DNA from: Pseudomonas sp. KU43P | GTDB taxonomy: Bacteria > Pseudomonadota > Gammaproteobacteria > Pseudomonadales > Pseudomonadaceae | DNA: 64,000 nt | Direction of reading: 5' to 3' | Assembly (NCBI RefSeq): GCF_033095865.1 | Contig: NZ_AP019365.1 | Location: 841,501 to 905,500, forward strand | Part shown: piece by piece, positions 55,203 to 64,000 of the stretch | How the letters are laid out: the number at the start of each line of letters is the position of its first letter | Position numbering within the stretch: position 1 is the stretch's first letter | Program-made: the position numbers and the translations under genes | Notes under the pieces: generated by a model | Seen by the model: only the letters and a program-made list of their open reading frames with translations | What the model was told of the DNA's origin: nothing | The model's database searches: none

Positions 55203-56477
55203 TCAAGGCAACTGATCATCCAGCTTCTTGTGCTTCCAGCTGTCATTGCCCGGTAGGATCAGGTTCAGCGCAATGGCCACGATGGCGCACAGGGCAATGC
55301 CCTTGAGGCCCCAATCGTCCGGGCCGTCGCCGCTGCCGATCAGCACACCGCCAATGCCGAACACCAGGGTCACCGAAACGATCACCAGGTTGCGGGCTTC
55401 GGCCAGGTCTACCTTGTGGCGGATCATGGTGTTCATGCCTACCGCTGCGATCGAACCGAACAGCAGGCACAGAATGCCGCCCATGACCGGTACTGGAATG
55501 CTCTGCAGCAGCGCACCGAACTTGCCGATGAACGCCAGGGTGATGGCGAAGATCGCCGCCCAGGTCATGATCTTCGGGTTGTAGTTCTTGGTCAGCATCA
55601 CCGCGCCGGTCACTTCGGCATAGGTGGTGTTGGGCGGGCCACCGAACAGGCCGGCGGCAGTGGTGGCCAGGCCGTCACCCAGCAGGGTGCGATGCAGGCC
55701 GGGCTTTTTCAGGTAGTCACGGCCGGTCACGCTGCCGACTGCAATCACCCCGCCGATATGCTCGATCGCCGGTGCCAGGGCAACCGGGACGATGAACAGG
55801 ATGGCCTGCCAGTTGAACGCCGGCGCAGTGAAGTTGGGCAGCTCCAGCCAAGGCGCATCGGCGATCTTGGCGGTATCCACCACGCCGAAGGCGAACGACA
55901 GGGCAAAACCGACCAGCACGCCCGAGATGATCGGCACCAGGCGGAAGATGCCTTTGCCGAAGACAGCAACGATCAGGGTAGTGAGCAGCGCCGGCATGGA
56001 AATCAGCATGGCCGTCTTGTACGGCATCAGCACCGCGCCGTCACCGTCTTTGCCCATCGCCATGTTGGCAGCGATCGGTGCCATGGCCAGGCCGATGGAG
56101 ATGATCACCGGGCCGATGACCACGGGTGGCAGCATGCGGTCGATGAAACCGGTGCCCTTGATCTTCACCATCAGCCCCATGAAGGTGTACACGAAGCCTG
56201 CAGCCATCACGCCGCCCATGGTCTCGGCCAGGCCGAACTGGCCCTTGGCGAGAATGATCGGGGTGATGAACGCAAAGCTCGAGGCCAGGAACACCGGCAC
56301 CTGACGGCCGGTGACCAGCTGGAACAGCAGGGTGCCGATGCCGGCAGTGAACAGTGCCACGTTCGGATCGAGGCCGGTGATCAGCGGCATCAGCACCAGC
56401 GCGCCAAATGCCACGAAGAGCATCTGCGCGCCCGAAACGACCTGGCGCCAGAGCGGGTCGTTGAAGCCGTCCTGCAT
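55203..56477 (-). CDS. uraA: Uracil permease
   Basis: A 424-residue NAT/NCS2 transporter with 14 predicted membrane segments. Family signals are VPVFLASSFAFITPIILAKG near helix 3 and IGGVIAVGSVTGRDYLKKPG near helix 8, and GGPPNTTYAEVTGAVMLTKN is the NAT signature region. It imports uracil for Upp, whose gene ends two bases upstream in the same operon. Confidence 0.93.
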   Translation of the reverse strand: MQDGFNDPLWRQVVSGAQMLFVAFGALVLMPLITGLDPNVALFTAGIGTLLFQLVTGRQVPVFLASSFAFITPIILAKGQFGLAETMGGVMAAGFVYTFMGLMVKIKGTGFIDRMLPPVVIGPVIISIGLAMAPIAANMAMGKDGDGAVLMPYKTAMLISMPALLTTLIVAVFGKGIFRLVPIISGVLVGFALSFAFGVVDTAKIADAPWLELPNFTAPAFNWQAILFIVPVALAPAIEHIGGVIAVGSVTGRDYLKKPGLHRTLLGDGLATTAAGLFGGPPNTTYAEVTGAVMLTKNYNPKIMTWAAIFAITLAFIGKFGALLQSIPVPVMGGILCLLFGSIAAVGMNTMIRHKVDLAEARNLVIVSVTLVFGIGGVLIGSGDGPDDWGLKGIALCAIVAIALNLILPGNDSWKHKKLDDQLP

Positions 56478-56479
56478 GG

Positions 56480-57118
56480 TCAGGCGTCCTTCTGCTTGGT
56501 GCCGAAGATCTTGTCACCGGCATCACCCAGGCCTGGCACGATATAGCCGTGCTCGTTCAGGCGCTCGTCGATCGACGCGGTGTAGATGCGCACGTCCGGG
56601 TGGGCTTTTTCCACCACCTCGATGCCTTCAGGCGCCGCAACCAGGACCATCGCGCGGATTTCCTTGCAGCCTGCCTTCTTCAGCAGCTCGATGGTGGCGA
56701 CCATCGAACCACCGGTGGCCAGCATCGGGTCGATGATCAGGGCCAGGCGCTGGTTGATGTCCGGCGCGAGCTTTTCCAGGTAGGTGTGGGCTTCGAGGGT
56801 TTCCTCGTTGCGGGCAACGCCGACGGCACTGACCTTGGCGCCAGGGATCAGGCTGAGCACGCCGTCGAGCATGCCGATGCCTGCCCGCAGAATCGGTACC
56901 ACGGTAATCTTCTTGCCGGCGATTTTTTCCACCTGAACCTTGCCACACCAGCCGTCGATCTCGTAGCTTTCGAGGGGCAGGTCCTGGGTGGCTTCATAGG
57001 TCAGAAGGGCGCCGACTTCCTGGGCGAGTTCGCGAAAATTCTTGGTGCTGATGTCGGCACGGCGCATCAGGCCGAGCTTGTGGCGGATCAGCGGATGGCG
57101 GATCTCACGAGTGGGCAT
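56480..57118 (-). CDS. upp: Uracil phosphoribosyltransferase
   Basis: A 212-residue enzyme making UMP from uracil and PRPP. The PRPP loop is [20 protein letters not shown] and the uracil site is [18 protein letters not shown]. The ATG at 57118 gives the usual length. It is the first gene of upp-uraA and divergent from hpt. Confidence 0.96.
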   Translation of the reverse strand: MPTREIRHPLIRHKLGLMRRADISTKNFRELAQEVGALLTYEATQDLPLESYEIDGWCGKVQVEKIAGKKITVVPILRAGIGMLDGVLSLIPGAKVSAVGVARNEETLEAHTYLEKLAPDINQRLALIIDPMLATGGSMVATIELLKKAGCKEIRAMVLVAAPEGIEVVEKAHPDVRIYTASIDERLNEHGYIVPGLGDAGDKIFGTKQKDA

Positions 57119-57279
57119 AGGGGGGCTCCGAAAGGCGGGCAAAAAAACCGCGCTAGATTAATCTATTCAGCCTTTGCTGTCGTGCAGTCCTTTTGCACGT
57201 TAGTCCATAAATGCTTGATCTGTGACGAGCGGATGCGTACCTTTGCCCGCTTTTCCAAAATGCACCCCCGGAGAGCGCC

Positions 57280-57837
57280 ATGTCCGCTGATCTCGAGCAC
57301 ATCCGTCAAGTCATGCGCGAGGCAGACTGCCTGTACAACGAAGCCGAAGTGGAAGCGGCCATTGCCAAAGTGGGCGAACAGATCTGCAAGGATCTGCACG
57401 ACAAGAACCCGGTGGTGTTCTGCGTCATGAACGGCGGCCTGATCTTCGCTGGCAAACTGCTGACCCACCTGCAGTTCCCGCTGGAGGCCTCGTACCTGCA
57501 CGCCACCCGCTACCGCAACCAGACCAGCGGTGGTGAGTTGTTCTGGAAGGCCAAGCCTGAAGTGTCGTTCATCGACCGCGATGTGCTGATCGTCGATGAC
57601 ATTCTCGACGAAGGCCACACCCTCAGTGCCATCATCGAATTCTGCAAGCACGCCGGCGCCCGTTCGGTGCATACCGCCGTGCTGATCGACAAGGATCACG
57701 ACCGCAAGGCCAGCCCTGATCTGAAGGCCAGCTACGTCGGGCTGCCCTGCGTGGACCGCTACATCTTCGGTTATGGCATGGACTATAAAGGTTACTGGCG
57801 TAACGCAAACGGCATCTTCGCCGTCAAGGGACTATGA
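57280..57837 (+). CDS. hpt: Hypoxanthine-guanine phosphoribosyltransferase
   Basis: A 185-residue purine salvage enzyme. The PRPP-binding motif is VLIVDDILDEGHTLSAI and the base-site region YVGLPCVDRYIFGYGMDYKG. It overlaps the cupin gene by ATGA and is divergent from upp, so uracil and purine salvage lie side by side. Confidence 0.94.
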   Translation: MSADLEHIRQVMREADCLYNEAEVEAAIAKVGEQICKDLHDKNPVVFCVMNGGLIFAGKLLTHLQFPLEASYLHATRYRNQTSGGELFWKAKPEVSFIDRDVLIVDDILDEGHTLSAIIEFCKHAGARSVHTAVLIDKDHDRKASPDLKASYVGLPCVDRYIFGYGMDYKGYWRNANGIFAVKGL

Positions 57838-58313
57838 CCATGAGCCAGCCCGCGTACATTGATCGATCTCTGTTTGCCGGACTGGCGCAAAAAGCGGCCG
57901 AATCGCCGCGTGGGCGTTTTCACCACAGCTTTCATGACGCCCAAGAGCCCTTCCATCGCATGGCCGTCGGGTTGCAGCCGTCGACCTATGTTGCGCCGCA
58001 CCGGCACCTCAGTGAGGACAAGGCTGAAACCTTGCTGGCACTGAAGGGGCGGCTGGGGCTGCTGGTATTCGACGATCAGGGTGCAGTCATCGACAAGCGA
58101 GTCCTCCAGGCTGGAGGTGACTGTATCGGCGTGGACCTGCCGCCTCGTGTCTACCATTCGGTGGTGGTGCTGGAGCCCGACAGTGTGTTGTTCGACTGCA
58201 AGGCAGGGCCCTACATGCCGTTGGCCGAGGATGAGCAGGCTCAATGGGCGCCTCGTGAAGGCGAAGCGGGTATGGCCGAGTACCACGCCTGGATGATCGC
58301 GCAGTTCGATTGA
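57834..58313 (+). CDS. WbuC-family cupin-fold protein
   Basis: A 159-residue protein of the WbuC cupin type with the metal-binding pattern VAPHRHLSEDKAETLLALKG, LLVFDDQGAVIDKRVLQAG and the second histidine in LPPRVYHSVVVLEPDSV. The function is unknown. The start overlaps the hpt stop by ATGA; an internal ATG at 57840 is the alternative. Confidence 0.85.
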   Translation: MTMSQPAYIDRSLFAGLAQKAAESPRGRFHHSFHDAQEPFHRMAVGLQPSTYVAPHRHLSEDKAETLLALKGRLGLLVFDDQGAVIDKRVLQAGGDCIGVDLPPRVYHSVVVLEPDSVLFDCKAGPYMPLAEDEQAQWAPREGEAGMAEYHAWMIAQFD

Positions 58314-58365
58314 TTGCGCGCTCGGGTCGCGTGCTAGAGTGCGCCTTCATGCCAAGGAGCCTCAC

Positions 58366-58836
58366 ATGCGTGCGATTCTTCCCCTGCTGCTGGCGGTGAG
58401 CCTGCCCCTCGCCGCCGCCCCCCTGCACAGCCAGTTTCTCCCGCCCGATGACCAGGCCCTGCGCCAGGAAGCGCCCACCGCCCAGCAGCTGCTGCAGGTG
58501 ACCGATTATTCGGTGGTAGTCGGTGCCCAGCGCCAGTCCGACCAGCAGCCCATTCCGATTACCGCCTCGCTGCAGATGCGCCTGAAGGGCAAGCCGCTGA
58601 GCAAGGGCGCGACCATCGGCCAGGTGTTGCTCACCTTCGATGGCGAAGCGGGCAAGAGCCTGAAGAAGCCGGTATACGACGACAAGACCCGCACCTTGAG
58701 CCTCAACTACCCGGTCAGTGATTACCGAGTGATCATGGACCTGCTGCGCAACGAGACCGTGTACGTGCAGTTCCTCACCTATGCCAATGGCCATGTCTGG
58801 GCCGACCTGCACACCGGTACCGTACGTACGCGTTGA
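58366..58836 (+). CDS. Hypothetical exported protein
   Basis: A 156-residue protein with a signal peptide (MRAILPLLLAVSLPLAAAPL). The mature domain shows no known motif. AAGGAG lies seven bases before the ATG at 58366, which decides the start. Genes of this kind occur between hpt and mqo in other pseudomonads. No function is known. Confidence 0.8.
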   Translation: MRAILPLLLAVSLPLAAAPLHSQFLPPDDQALRQEAPTAQQLLQVTDYSVVVGAQRQSDQQPIPITASLQMRLKGKPLSKGATIGQVLLTFDGEAGKSLKKPVYDDKTRTLSLNYPVSDYRVIMDLLRNETVYVQFLTYANGHVWADLHTGTVRTR

Positions 58837-58905
58837 GGGGCGCCGCCTGTGGGGGGTACACTGCCGGCCTTCGAAAATCCCGTGATGGTCCAGTTGGAGC
58901 CGGCA

Positions 58906-59196
58906 ATGCGCAAAGACAAGAAGCAGGTGATTGGTGACGAGATCAGCGATGACTACGTCAAGACGTTCCTCCAGTTCGAGCCGGCCGATGGCCTGACCTC
59001 GCCGTCGCTGCACAAGCTGGTCAAGGCCTACCGTGGCCTGCGTGTCGATGACTTCGAGCGTTTCGTCGGCTTCTTCGTCGCGGCCGGTTTTGACCTCGAT
59101 GGCAAGGACGAGCACGGCAAGACCTTCGTCGAGCAGATCGCTGACCAGCGCAATGCGCCCGAGTACATCGAGATCATCGACAAGGCCCGCGGCTGA
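58906..59196 (+). CDS. PA4642-family conserved protein
   Basis: A 96-residue acidic, helical, soluble protein (MRKDKKQVIGDEISDDYVKT, GLRVDDFERFVGFFVAAGFD). It matches the family I know as PA4642, whose function is not established. The start at 58906 is preceded by TTGGAGC; the frame is open upstream without family sequence. Confidence 0.8.
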   Translation: MRKDKKQVIGDEISDDYVKTFLQFEPADGLTSPSLHKLVKAYRGLRVDDFERFVGFFVAAGFDLDGKDEHGKTFVEQIADQRNAPEYIEIIDKARG

Positions 59197-59213
59197 TCTA
59201 GCCTGCACCGGCC

Positions 59214-59295
59214 TATCGCCGGCAAGCCCCTCCCACAGGTACACCTCGGTTCTTGAGATCTGTGCTGTACCTGTGGGAGCCGGCTTGCCGGCGAT
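59214..59295. repeat. REP pair (inverted), one arm diverged
   Basis: REP copies at 59214-59237 (CAAGCCCCTCCCACA, missing part of the core) and 59272-59295 (full) lie between the PA4642-like gene and mqo. Confidence 0.85.
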
Positions 59296-59317
59296 GAGGC
59301 CGACGAAGTACAGGCAC

Positions 59318-59345
59318 AAAAAAACGCCCCGAGGGGCGTTTTTTC
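59318..59345. terminator. Bidirectional terminator
   Basis: The stem ACGCCCC-GA-GGGGCGT has an A-run before and a T-run after. It serves mqo on the minus strand and the PA4642-like gene on the plus strand. Confidence 0.9.
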
Positions 59346-59357
59346 GTTTCAGCCGGT

Positions 59358-60863
59358 TCAGGCGTAATGCTTGGCCGGGCTGTCCTCCACCAGTTCCAGC
59401 GCCACATCGTTTTCGGCGCTGATCTTGCGGTACAGCGCTGCATCGGTGGCCAGGGTCTTCTCGCGAGCCGGGAAGATCTCCTTGAGCTTGGCAGCCCATG
59501 CACCCTTGGCCTGCTCGGGGAAGCAGCGTTCGATCAGCTCGAGCATGATCGACACGGTCACCGAAGCTCCCGGCGAAGCGCCGAGCAATGCTGCCAGGCT
59601 GCCGTCCTGGGCCGAGACCAGCTCGGTGCCGAACTGCAGGATGCCGCCTTTTTTCGGGTCTTTCTTGATGATCTGCACACGTTGGCCAGCCACTTCCAGG
59701 CGCCAGTCTTCTGCCTTGGCCTGCGGGTAGAAGCGACGCAGCGACTCCAGGCGCTGTTCCATCGACTGCATCACTTCGCTGACCAGGTACTTGGTCAGGT
59801 CCATGTTGTCGCGGGCCACGGCCAGCATCGGGCCGATGTTGCCCATGCGCACCGACAGCGGGAGGTCCATCAACGAACCGTGCTTGAGGAACTTGGTGGT
59901 GAAGCCGGCGTACGGGCCGAACAGCAGCGAGGTCTTGCCGTCCACCACGCGGGTGTCCAGGTGCGGTACCGACATCGGTGGCGCACCGACCGCGGCCTGG
60001 CTGTAGACCTTGGCCTGGTGCTGCTTGACGATTTCCGGGTTGTCGCAACGCAGCCACTGGCCGCTGACCGGGAAGCCGCCGAAACCTTTGCTCTCCGGGA
60101 TACCCGACAGCTGCAGCAGCGGCAGAGCCGCGCCGCCAGCGCCGAGGAACACGAAGCGGGCGTCGACTTCACGGCTGCCGCCGCTGTTGACGTCCTTGAT
60201 GCTGACGGTCCAGCCTTTGCCGTTACGGCGCAGTCCGACGACCTTCTTGCTGTACTTGACCTGCGCGTCCGGCGAGTCGCCCAGCAGCTTGAGCAGCTTG
60301 TTGGTCAAGGCACCAAAGTTGACGTCGGTGCCTTTGGTCACGCGGGTGGCTGCGATGTGCTGATCGGCCGGGCGGCCGGGCATCATCAGCGGCATCCAGT
60401 CCTTCATCACGGCCTTGTCTTCGGTGTATTCCATCTCGGCGAAGGCGTGGTGCTGCTTGAGCAGCTCGAAACGCTTCTTGAGGAAGGAGACACCCTTGTC
60501 ACCTTCGACGTAGCTCAGGTGCGGGACAGGGTTGATGAAGGCACGGGCCGAGCCGAAGTTGCCTTTCCTGCTCAGGTAGGCCCAGAACTGGCGCGAGACC
60601 TCGAACTGGGTATTGATGTGCACGGCCTTCTTGATGTCGATGCTGCCATCGGCGGCCTGTGGCGTGTAGTTCAGCTCGCACAGGCCGGCGTGGCCGGTAC
60701 CTGCGTTGTTCCAGGGGTTGGAGCTTTCCGCGGCCCCGGAGTCCATCGCCTCGACGACCTCAAGCTTCAGGGTCGGGTCAAGCTCCTTGAGCAGTACGGC
60801 CAGGGTGGCACTCATGATGCCCGCGCCTACCAGTACCACATCAACCGATTCGTTCTGCGCCAT
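59358..60863 (-). CDS. mqo: Malate:quinone oxidoreductase
   Basis: A 501-residue membrane-associated FAD enzyme passing electrons from malate to quinone in the TCA cycle. The FAD motif is [20 protein letters not shown], with [20 protein letters not shown] and [20 protein letters not shown]. It is a single gene with the bidirectional terminator after it. Confidence 0.96.
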   Translation of the reverse strand: MAQNESVDVVLVGAGIMSATLAVLLKELDPTLKLEVVEAMDSGAAESSNPWNNAGTGHAGLCELNYTPQAADGSIDIKKAVHINTQFEVSRQFWAYLSRKGNFGSARAFINPVPHLSYVEGDKGVSFLKKRFELLKQHHAFAEMEYTEDKAVMKDWMPLMMPGRPADQHIAATRVTKGTDVNFGALTNKLLKLLGDSPDAQVKYSKKVVGLRRNGKGWTVSIKDVNSGGSREVDARFVFLGAGGAALPLLQLSGIPESKGFGGFPVSGQWLRCDNPEIVKQHQAKVYSQAAVGAPPMSVPHLDTRVVDGKTSLLFGPYAGFTTKFLKHGSLMDLPLSVRMGNIGPMLAVARDNMDLTKYLVSEVMQSMEQRLESLRRFYPQAKAEDWRLEVAGQRVQIIKKDPKKGGILQFGTELVSAQDGSLAALLGASPGASVTVSIMLELIERCFPEQAKGAWAAKLKEIFPAREKTLATDAALYRKISAENDVALELVEDSPAKHYA

Positions 60864-61435
60864 TTAACGCGTCTCCACAATCTACAGCTACCTAATTGAC
60901 AGCATAGGACCCCAGGGTCACCAGGATCGCCATGTCCGACTCTTCGCAGTTCTTGCAACTTCCGCGGACACCGCCAATCAGTCTTTGGGTTCGAGTATTG
61001 AACCCCGCAGCCGCGGGTGCGGCAATTCGACTTATGGTCAAGGTGTCGTGCGTGCGCTATGGAACGGCCTCAATCACCCAGAGAAAATGAGTGTTTCAGC
61101 CGCCTGTTCAGGGCTGTTCGGGACACATCTGCCGCTTTTGCACATGCCAGACTGTTCATTGCTCGCCACACTCTCGTGAAGTTGTGAAAAACCGTTTTTT
61201 CACGCTCTTTTGGAGTCGTGAACCTCAAAAGGGGACTGCGCGATGGCAACCCACAGGTTCATGCAGTGCGAAGGGCCAGAAAGCAGGCACGACAGCCGAT
61301 GCAAGACCTGAGTGGAAGGCTCTCTGTGGGCTGGGCGGTGAAGGTGCCGGGGTCAAGCGGCAGGTGCGGGGCCCGATCAGGAGACGTCCTTATAATCGGG
61401 GGGAGATTATAGCGATGTCGCGGGCAGAAAGGTCG
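60864..61435. other. Gene-poor region upstream of mqo
   Basis: About 570 bases with no gene I can support. A GTG-started frame of 64 codons (61218-61412) has no ribosome site and no recognisable sequence. An inverted repeat GTGAAAAA-CCGT-TTTTTCAC lies at 61184-61203, and TATAATC/GATTATA at 61391-61411. It must contain the mqo promoter. A small RNA is possible but not demonstrated. Confidence 0.4.
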
Positions 61436-61687
61436 TTAATCGTGCTTTTTATTGCAGCGTTTGTCAGGCCGGCAGGCTGCGTTGCTGCCACCGGCGGCTT
61501 GCATGGGCGCAAAGCCGGGCTTCGGCGGCCCAGCCAGCGCAGATGGATTTCGTCGATCTGCACCTATCCAGTGCCCCCCTGGCGGCTGGTTGCATTGCTT
61601 GAATGCCAGGCATCTGCCCTGTTCGTCGAGGCGGGCATAGCAGCTGTCGCGCGGGCGTTTGAAGAACAGCGTGCAAAACGAGGCCAT
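61436..61687 (-). CDS. Small conserved hypothetical protein, possibly frameshifted
   Basis: The N-terminal 45 residues (FCTLFFKRPRDSCYARLDEQ, GRCLAFKQCNQPP) look like a real cysteine-containing small protein. After about residue 45 the annotated frame turns into low-complexity sequence, while the next frame reads QIDEIHLRWLGRRSPALRP, a more protein-like continuation. One extra base near 61559-61568 would explain this. Function unknown. Confidence 0.45.
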   Translation of the reverse strand: MASFCTLFFKRPRDSCYARLDEQGRCLAFKQCNQPPGGHWIGADRRNPSALAGPPKPGFAPMQAAGGSNAACRPDKRCNKKHD

Positions 61688-61831
61688 GGCAGCGAGTGCT
61701 GTGCATCAGGGCTTGGCGCAAGGATAACGTGGGTGCCATGAAACGATTGTGACAAGCGGGCCGGCCGATGACTGGTCAGCCCCTGGCTAGGTATACTGTG
61801 GGCCTTTGCCGCATTTTCTGGAGAAACGCGC

Positions 61832-62416
61832 ATGTTGCAACGTCTGTTGTTCGGTTTGATCGCCGTGGCCAGCCTCAGCCTGGTCGGTTGTGCCCACAGC
61901 CCGCAACAACTCAGCCCGCAACCCAAGCTCAATGCCCAGCTCGCACCGGTCGGCCACGGCCAGCCGGTAGTGGTCAAGGTGGTCGATGGCCGGGCTTCGC
62001 AGTCGCTGGGCACCCGGGGTGGCATGTACCCTGAAACCAGCACCATCAGCGTGAGTGGCAACGATGTCGTGCCCAAGCTGCAGGCCCAGGCAGAGGCCGC
62101 CGTGCGCCTGCTGGGCTTTACCCCAACGCCCAACGCCTACAACGCGCCGCAGCTGACCGTGACCCTGGCCGAGCTGAAGTATCAGTCGCCGAAAGACAAC
62201 CTGTACGTGACCGAGGCCACCATTGGCGCCACCTTCCGTGCCGACGTCTCCAACGCCAACCGCCGTTACAGCGGCCGTTATGGTGCTTCGCTGGACCAGC
62301 GTTTCGGCATGGCGCCGAACCAGGAAACCAACACCAAGCTGGTGGGTGATGTACTGAGCGATGCCTTGACCCGCCTGTTCAAGGACCCGACCATCGGTCA
62401 GGTGCTGGGCGAGTAA
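61832..62416 (+). CDS. YajG-family lipoprotein
   Basis: A 194-residue lipoprotein with signal and lipobox ASLSLVGCAHSP (Cys about 20). The YajG pattern is VVVKVVDGRASQSLGTRGGM, then LLGFTPTPNAYNAPQLTVTL and LVGDVLSDALTRLFKDPTIG. It is probably anchored in the outer membrane, and its function is unknown. It is followed by a clear terminator. Confidence 0.9.
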   Translation: MLQRLLFGLIAVASLSLVGCAHSPQQLSPQPKLNAQLAPVGHGQPVVVKVVDGRASQSLGTRGGMYPETSTISVSGNDVVPKLQAQAEAAVRLLGFTPTPNAYNAPQLTVTLAELKYQSPKDNLYVTEATIGATFRADVSNANRRYSGRYGASLDQRFGMAPNQETNTKLVGDVLSDALTRLFKDPTIGQVLGE

Positions 62417-62435
62417 GCATTCGTTCATTGAATTG

Positions 62436-62474
62436 AAAAGCCCGCTGCCTGGTTTCAGGCAGCGGGCTTTTTTG
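62436..62474 (+). terminator. Rho-independent terminator after the YajG-like gene
   Basis: The stem GCCCGCTGCCT with loop GGTTTC and its complement AGGCAGCGGGC is followed by six T. Confidence 0.92.
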
Positions 62475-62516
62475 TTTGTCTGCACCGGCCACTTCCCGGG
62501 CAGCATCGGTGAGGCC

Positions 62517-62723
62517 TCAAGCCGCTTCGATATGAAAGTCCAGCACGCTGACGCCTGTGAGCATGTCCACTTCCGGCAAGTCCTGATGCACATGCCCCCC
62601 CAGGGCGCAGTAGACCAGCCACTGGCGGTCCTGGACATTGATGGCGAAGCCGTCGATCAGCGCCTGCTGCTCATCGCTCTGGGCCACGAGGTAGAGGCGA
62701 TCCTGGTTTTCGGCGTGCAGCAT
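62517..62723 (-). CDS. Small conserved hypothetical protein
   Basis: A 68-residue soluble protein (MLHAENQDRLYLVAQSDEQQ, ALIDGFAINVQDRQWLVYCA) with a normal amino-acid balance and ACGGAGC before its ATG. No motif is recognised. It is convergent with the YajG-like gene and divergent from the small membrane protein gene. Confidence 0.75.
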   Translation of the reverse strand: MLHAENQDRLYLVAQSDEQQALIDGFAINVQDRQWLVYCALGGHVHQDLPEVDMLTGVSVLDFHIEAA

Positions 62724-62883
62724 GGACTAGCTCCGTCATGAGAAGAGGCCGACAGGGTGGCCTGTTCTGATGACGAGCATGTGACAGATGAAATTTAGTG
62801 ACAGTTGGTCGCCAAGGCCGGGCGCTGCGGGTGGACTTCGGTAGAATGCCGGCCTTCGCTGTCGTTATATCCGAGGTTGCGTG

Positions 62884-63144
62884 ATGTCCTTGCAAGTGCT
62901 CTGGGGGTTCCTGGCCGCCCACCCGACCAAGCTGATCAATCTGCTGGCGCTGCTGATGACCTGCCCGGGCGGGTTGCTGCTGCAAAGTGCGCGGCGCCGC
63001 GAGGCTGTCAGCCGTGAAAGCCTGGCCGTGGAGGATGGGGTGGTGGATGCGTTCGACCAGCGGGTGCCGCGCTATTACTACATCCTCGGGTTTTCCTGCC
63101 TGGCGATGGCCTTGCTGGTGTCTTGGTTCAGTACCTGGATCTGA
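62884..63144 (+). CDS. Small inner-membrane protein
   Basis: An 86-residue protein with two membrane helices, one at about residues 16-34 (KLINLLALLMTCPGGLLLQS) and one at the C-terminus (YYYILGFSCLAMALLVSWF). An acidic linker joins them. The ATG at 62884 is preceded directly by a GTG in the same frame. Function unknown; convergent with the acyltransferase gene. Confidence 0.75.
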   Translation: MSLQVLWGFLAAHPTKLINLLALLMTCPGGLLLQSARRREAVSRESLAVEDGVVDAFDQRVPRYYYILGFSCLAMALLVSWFSTWI

Positions 63145-63169
63145 TACATCGGGGCCGCTTGGCGGCCCC

Positions 63170-63193
63170 ATCGCCGGCAAGCCGGCTCCCACA
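63170..63193. repeat. Single REP
   Basis: One REP copy lies between the convergent small membrane protein and acyltransferase genes. No second copy was seen before the acyltransferase stop. Confidence 0.9.
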
Positions 63194-63217
63194 GGGACAT
63201 GAGCAGCCCCCGACAGG

Positions 63218-64000
63218 TCAGGCCACCGGCGCCTGTTGCCTGACCTGATACTGGTTGCGCACCGGCGTTGCATACTGCAGCACCAGATACGGCCGCTGCT
63301 CCTCAGGGCAAGCGTCCAGGCGGCTCTGCCATTGCTCCTTGGCTTTCGCCAGCTCTTCGGCCGGGAACACCTTCTCGGCGCTTGGCACCTGCAGTGCCTC
63401 GTCCTTCTCGCTCCACATCGCATAGGCCAGGTAGTGCACCGGGAACAGCCGGTAACCGCCGAGGATCTGCCGATCGATTTCCTGGGCCAGCTGTTTGGTA
63501 TCTTCGTAGTACTCGGTAACCGGCGCGGCGAAGTTGATGTGCACGCGGCCTTTGTATCCGGTAATGCCCTTGGCGATGCTGTTGTCGTCTTCGCCCGCTG
63601 CCTTCTTGTAGGTGCCGGTCGTGGCGCGGATGTACAGCTCGCGCGCCTTGGCCTGGTCGCAAGGGTCGTATTCGTAGCTGATCGACACCGGAATCAGGTT
63701 CAGGCCCTGGATCACCGCGCCGAAGGGCTCGTCCTTGCGGCTCATGTGGAACATCTTGAGGATCGCCGAATCGGTGCGGTCGTCACCGTCTTTGGCGCGC
63801 CCTTCCGCCTGGGCGATCCAGATCGAAGCCCCGTCATTGCGGATCGAATGGTTGATGTACGCCGACAGCAGCTGGTAGGCCGCGAGCTTTTCACGGCGCC
63901 CGGTGATCGAGCGGTGAACGATGAAGCTCTTGTTCAGGCGCATCATGTCGCTGACGAACGGCTTCTGCAGCAGGTTGTCGCCGATGGCGATGCGCGGCGT
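63218..64000 (-). CDS. Glycerol-3-phosphate-acyltransferase-like protein, 5' end missing
   Basis: The frame is open to the right edge, so only the C-terminal 260 residues are seen. They start TPRIAIGDNLLQKPFVSDMM, pass FIVHRSITGRR, and reach ASIWIAQAEGRAKDGDDRTD. This is the EGxRS-like substrate motif of the PlsC/PlsB acyltransferase fold. AVIQGLNLIPVSISYEYDPC follows. The catalytic HX4D lies outside the window. It probably acylates a glycerolipid precursor in the inner membrane. Confidence 0.8.
   Translation of the reverse strand, partial: TPRIAIGDNLLQKPFVSDMMRLNKSFIVHRSITGRREKLAAYQLLSAYINHSIRNDGASIWIAQAEGRAKDGDDRTDSAILKMFHMSRKDEPFGAVIQGLNLIPVSISYEYDPCDQAKARELYIRATTGTYKKAAGEDDNSIAKGITGYKGRVHINFAAPVTEYYEDTKQLAQEIDRQILGGYRLFPVHYLAYAMWSEKDEALQVPSAEKVFPAEELAKAKEQWQSRLDACPEEQRPYLVLQYATPVRNQYQVRQQAPVA

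Noticed and set aside
58087..60057. 656-codon minus-strand frame ending in the cupin gene and running over part of mqo
   Set aside because: It is out of frame with mqo on the same strand and antisense to the small genes. It even reads through the REP pair.

Overview
The window looks like a chromosomal segment of a Pseudomonas of the P. putida group. The core gene order (rimI; ychF-pth-rplY-prs-tRNA-Gln-ispE-lolB-TPR; hemA-prfA-prmC-moeB-murI; phrB; hemH; uraA-upp; hpt; mqo) is the classical Pseudomonas order. The DNA is GC-rich, and gene ends carry many copies of the P. putida-type REP palindrome (core GCCGGCAAGCCGGC flanked by TCCCACA). This assignment is from memory of gene order; no search was run.

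Layout. 0-11 kb: end of an unknown gene, rimI, two secreted proteins, tRNA-Met, an orphan FecR divergent from a fosmidomycin-resistance-type exporter with a Fur-box-like site between them, a second MFS exporter, a large mechanosensitive channel, then a 1.1-kb repeat-rich patch. That patch holds REPs, duplicated 3' ends of the next gene and a gutted IS110 element. 11-14.4 kb: SnoaL-like protein, NCS1 permease and aldehyde dehydrogenase. 14.6-26.6 kb: a complete-looking ectoine/5-hydroxyectoine import and catabolism cluster (ehuBCDA, enuR, eutB, eutC, doeA, doeB, doeC, doeD). Two matching operator-like sites lie at its promoters, and no eutA is seen. 26.8-33.6 kb: polyphosphate kinase 2, a CPA2 antiporter, and a run of overlapping genes for an AI-2E-type permease and an OMF/HlyD/DUF2955 efflux system.

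33.8-40.6 kb: translation, PRPP, isoprenoid and lipoprotein-sorting genes on the minus strand. 40.9-42.7 kb: an AT-richer accessory islet holding the 3' end of an hcp (type VI secretion tube) gene, a frameshifted glycine-rich putative effector, an intact small membrane protein that would be its immunity protein, and a decayed second immunity copy. 43.1-47.8 kb: the hemA-to-murI operon. 47.9-54 kb: an overlapping four-gene operon (DUF523/DUF1722 protein, MerR/LitR-type regulator, photolyase, SDR) behind a 14-bp perfect inverted repeat of TGTACA-N12-TGTACA form. The same architecture recurs upstream of a renalase-like flavoprotein and a divergent epimerase, suggesting a light/B12-type regulon. 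54-64 kb: hemH, uracil permease and salvage, hpt, small conserved proteins, mqo, a YajG lipoprotein and the 3' part of an acyltransferase.

How the parts work together. Ectoine is imported by EhuABCD. Hydroxyectoine is probably converted to ectoine with the help of EutB and EutC. DoeA opens the ring and DoeB deacetylates the product to L-2,4-diaminobutyrate. DoeD and DoeC turn this into aspartate, under control of the PLP-binding MocR-type EnuR. The most unusual material is the hcp-linked effector/immunity relic, the putative LitR operators, and the REP/IS110/gene-tail duplication patch.
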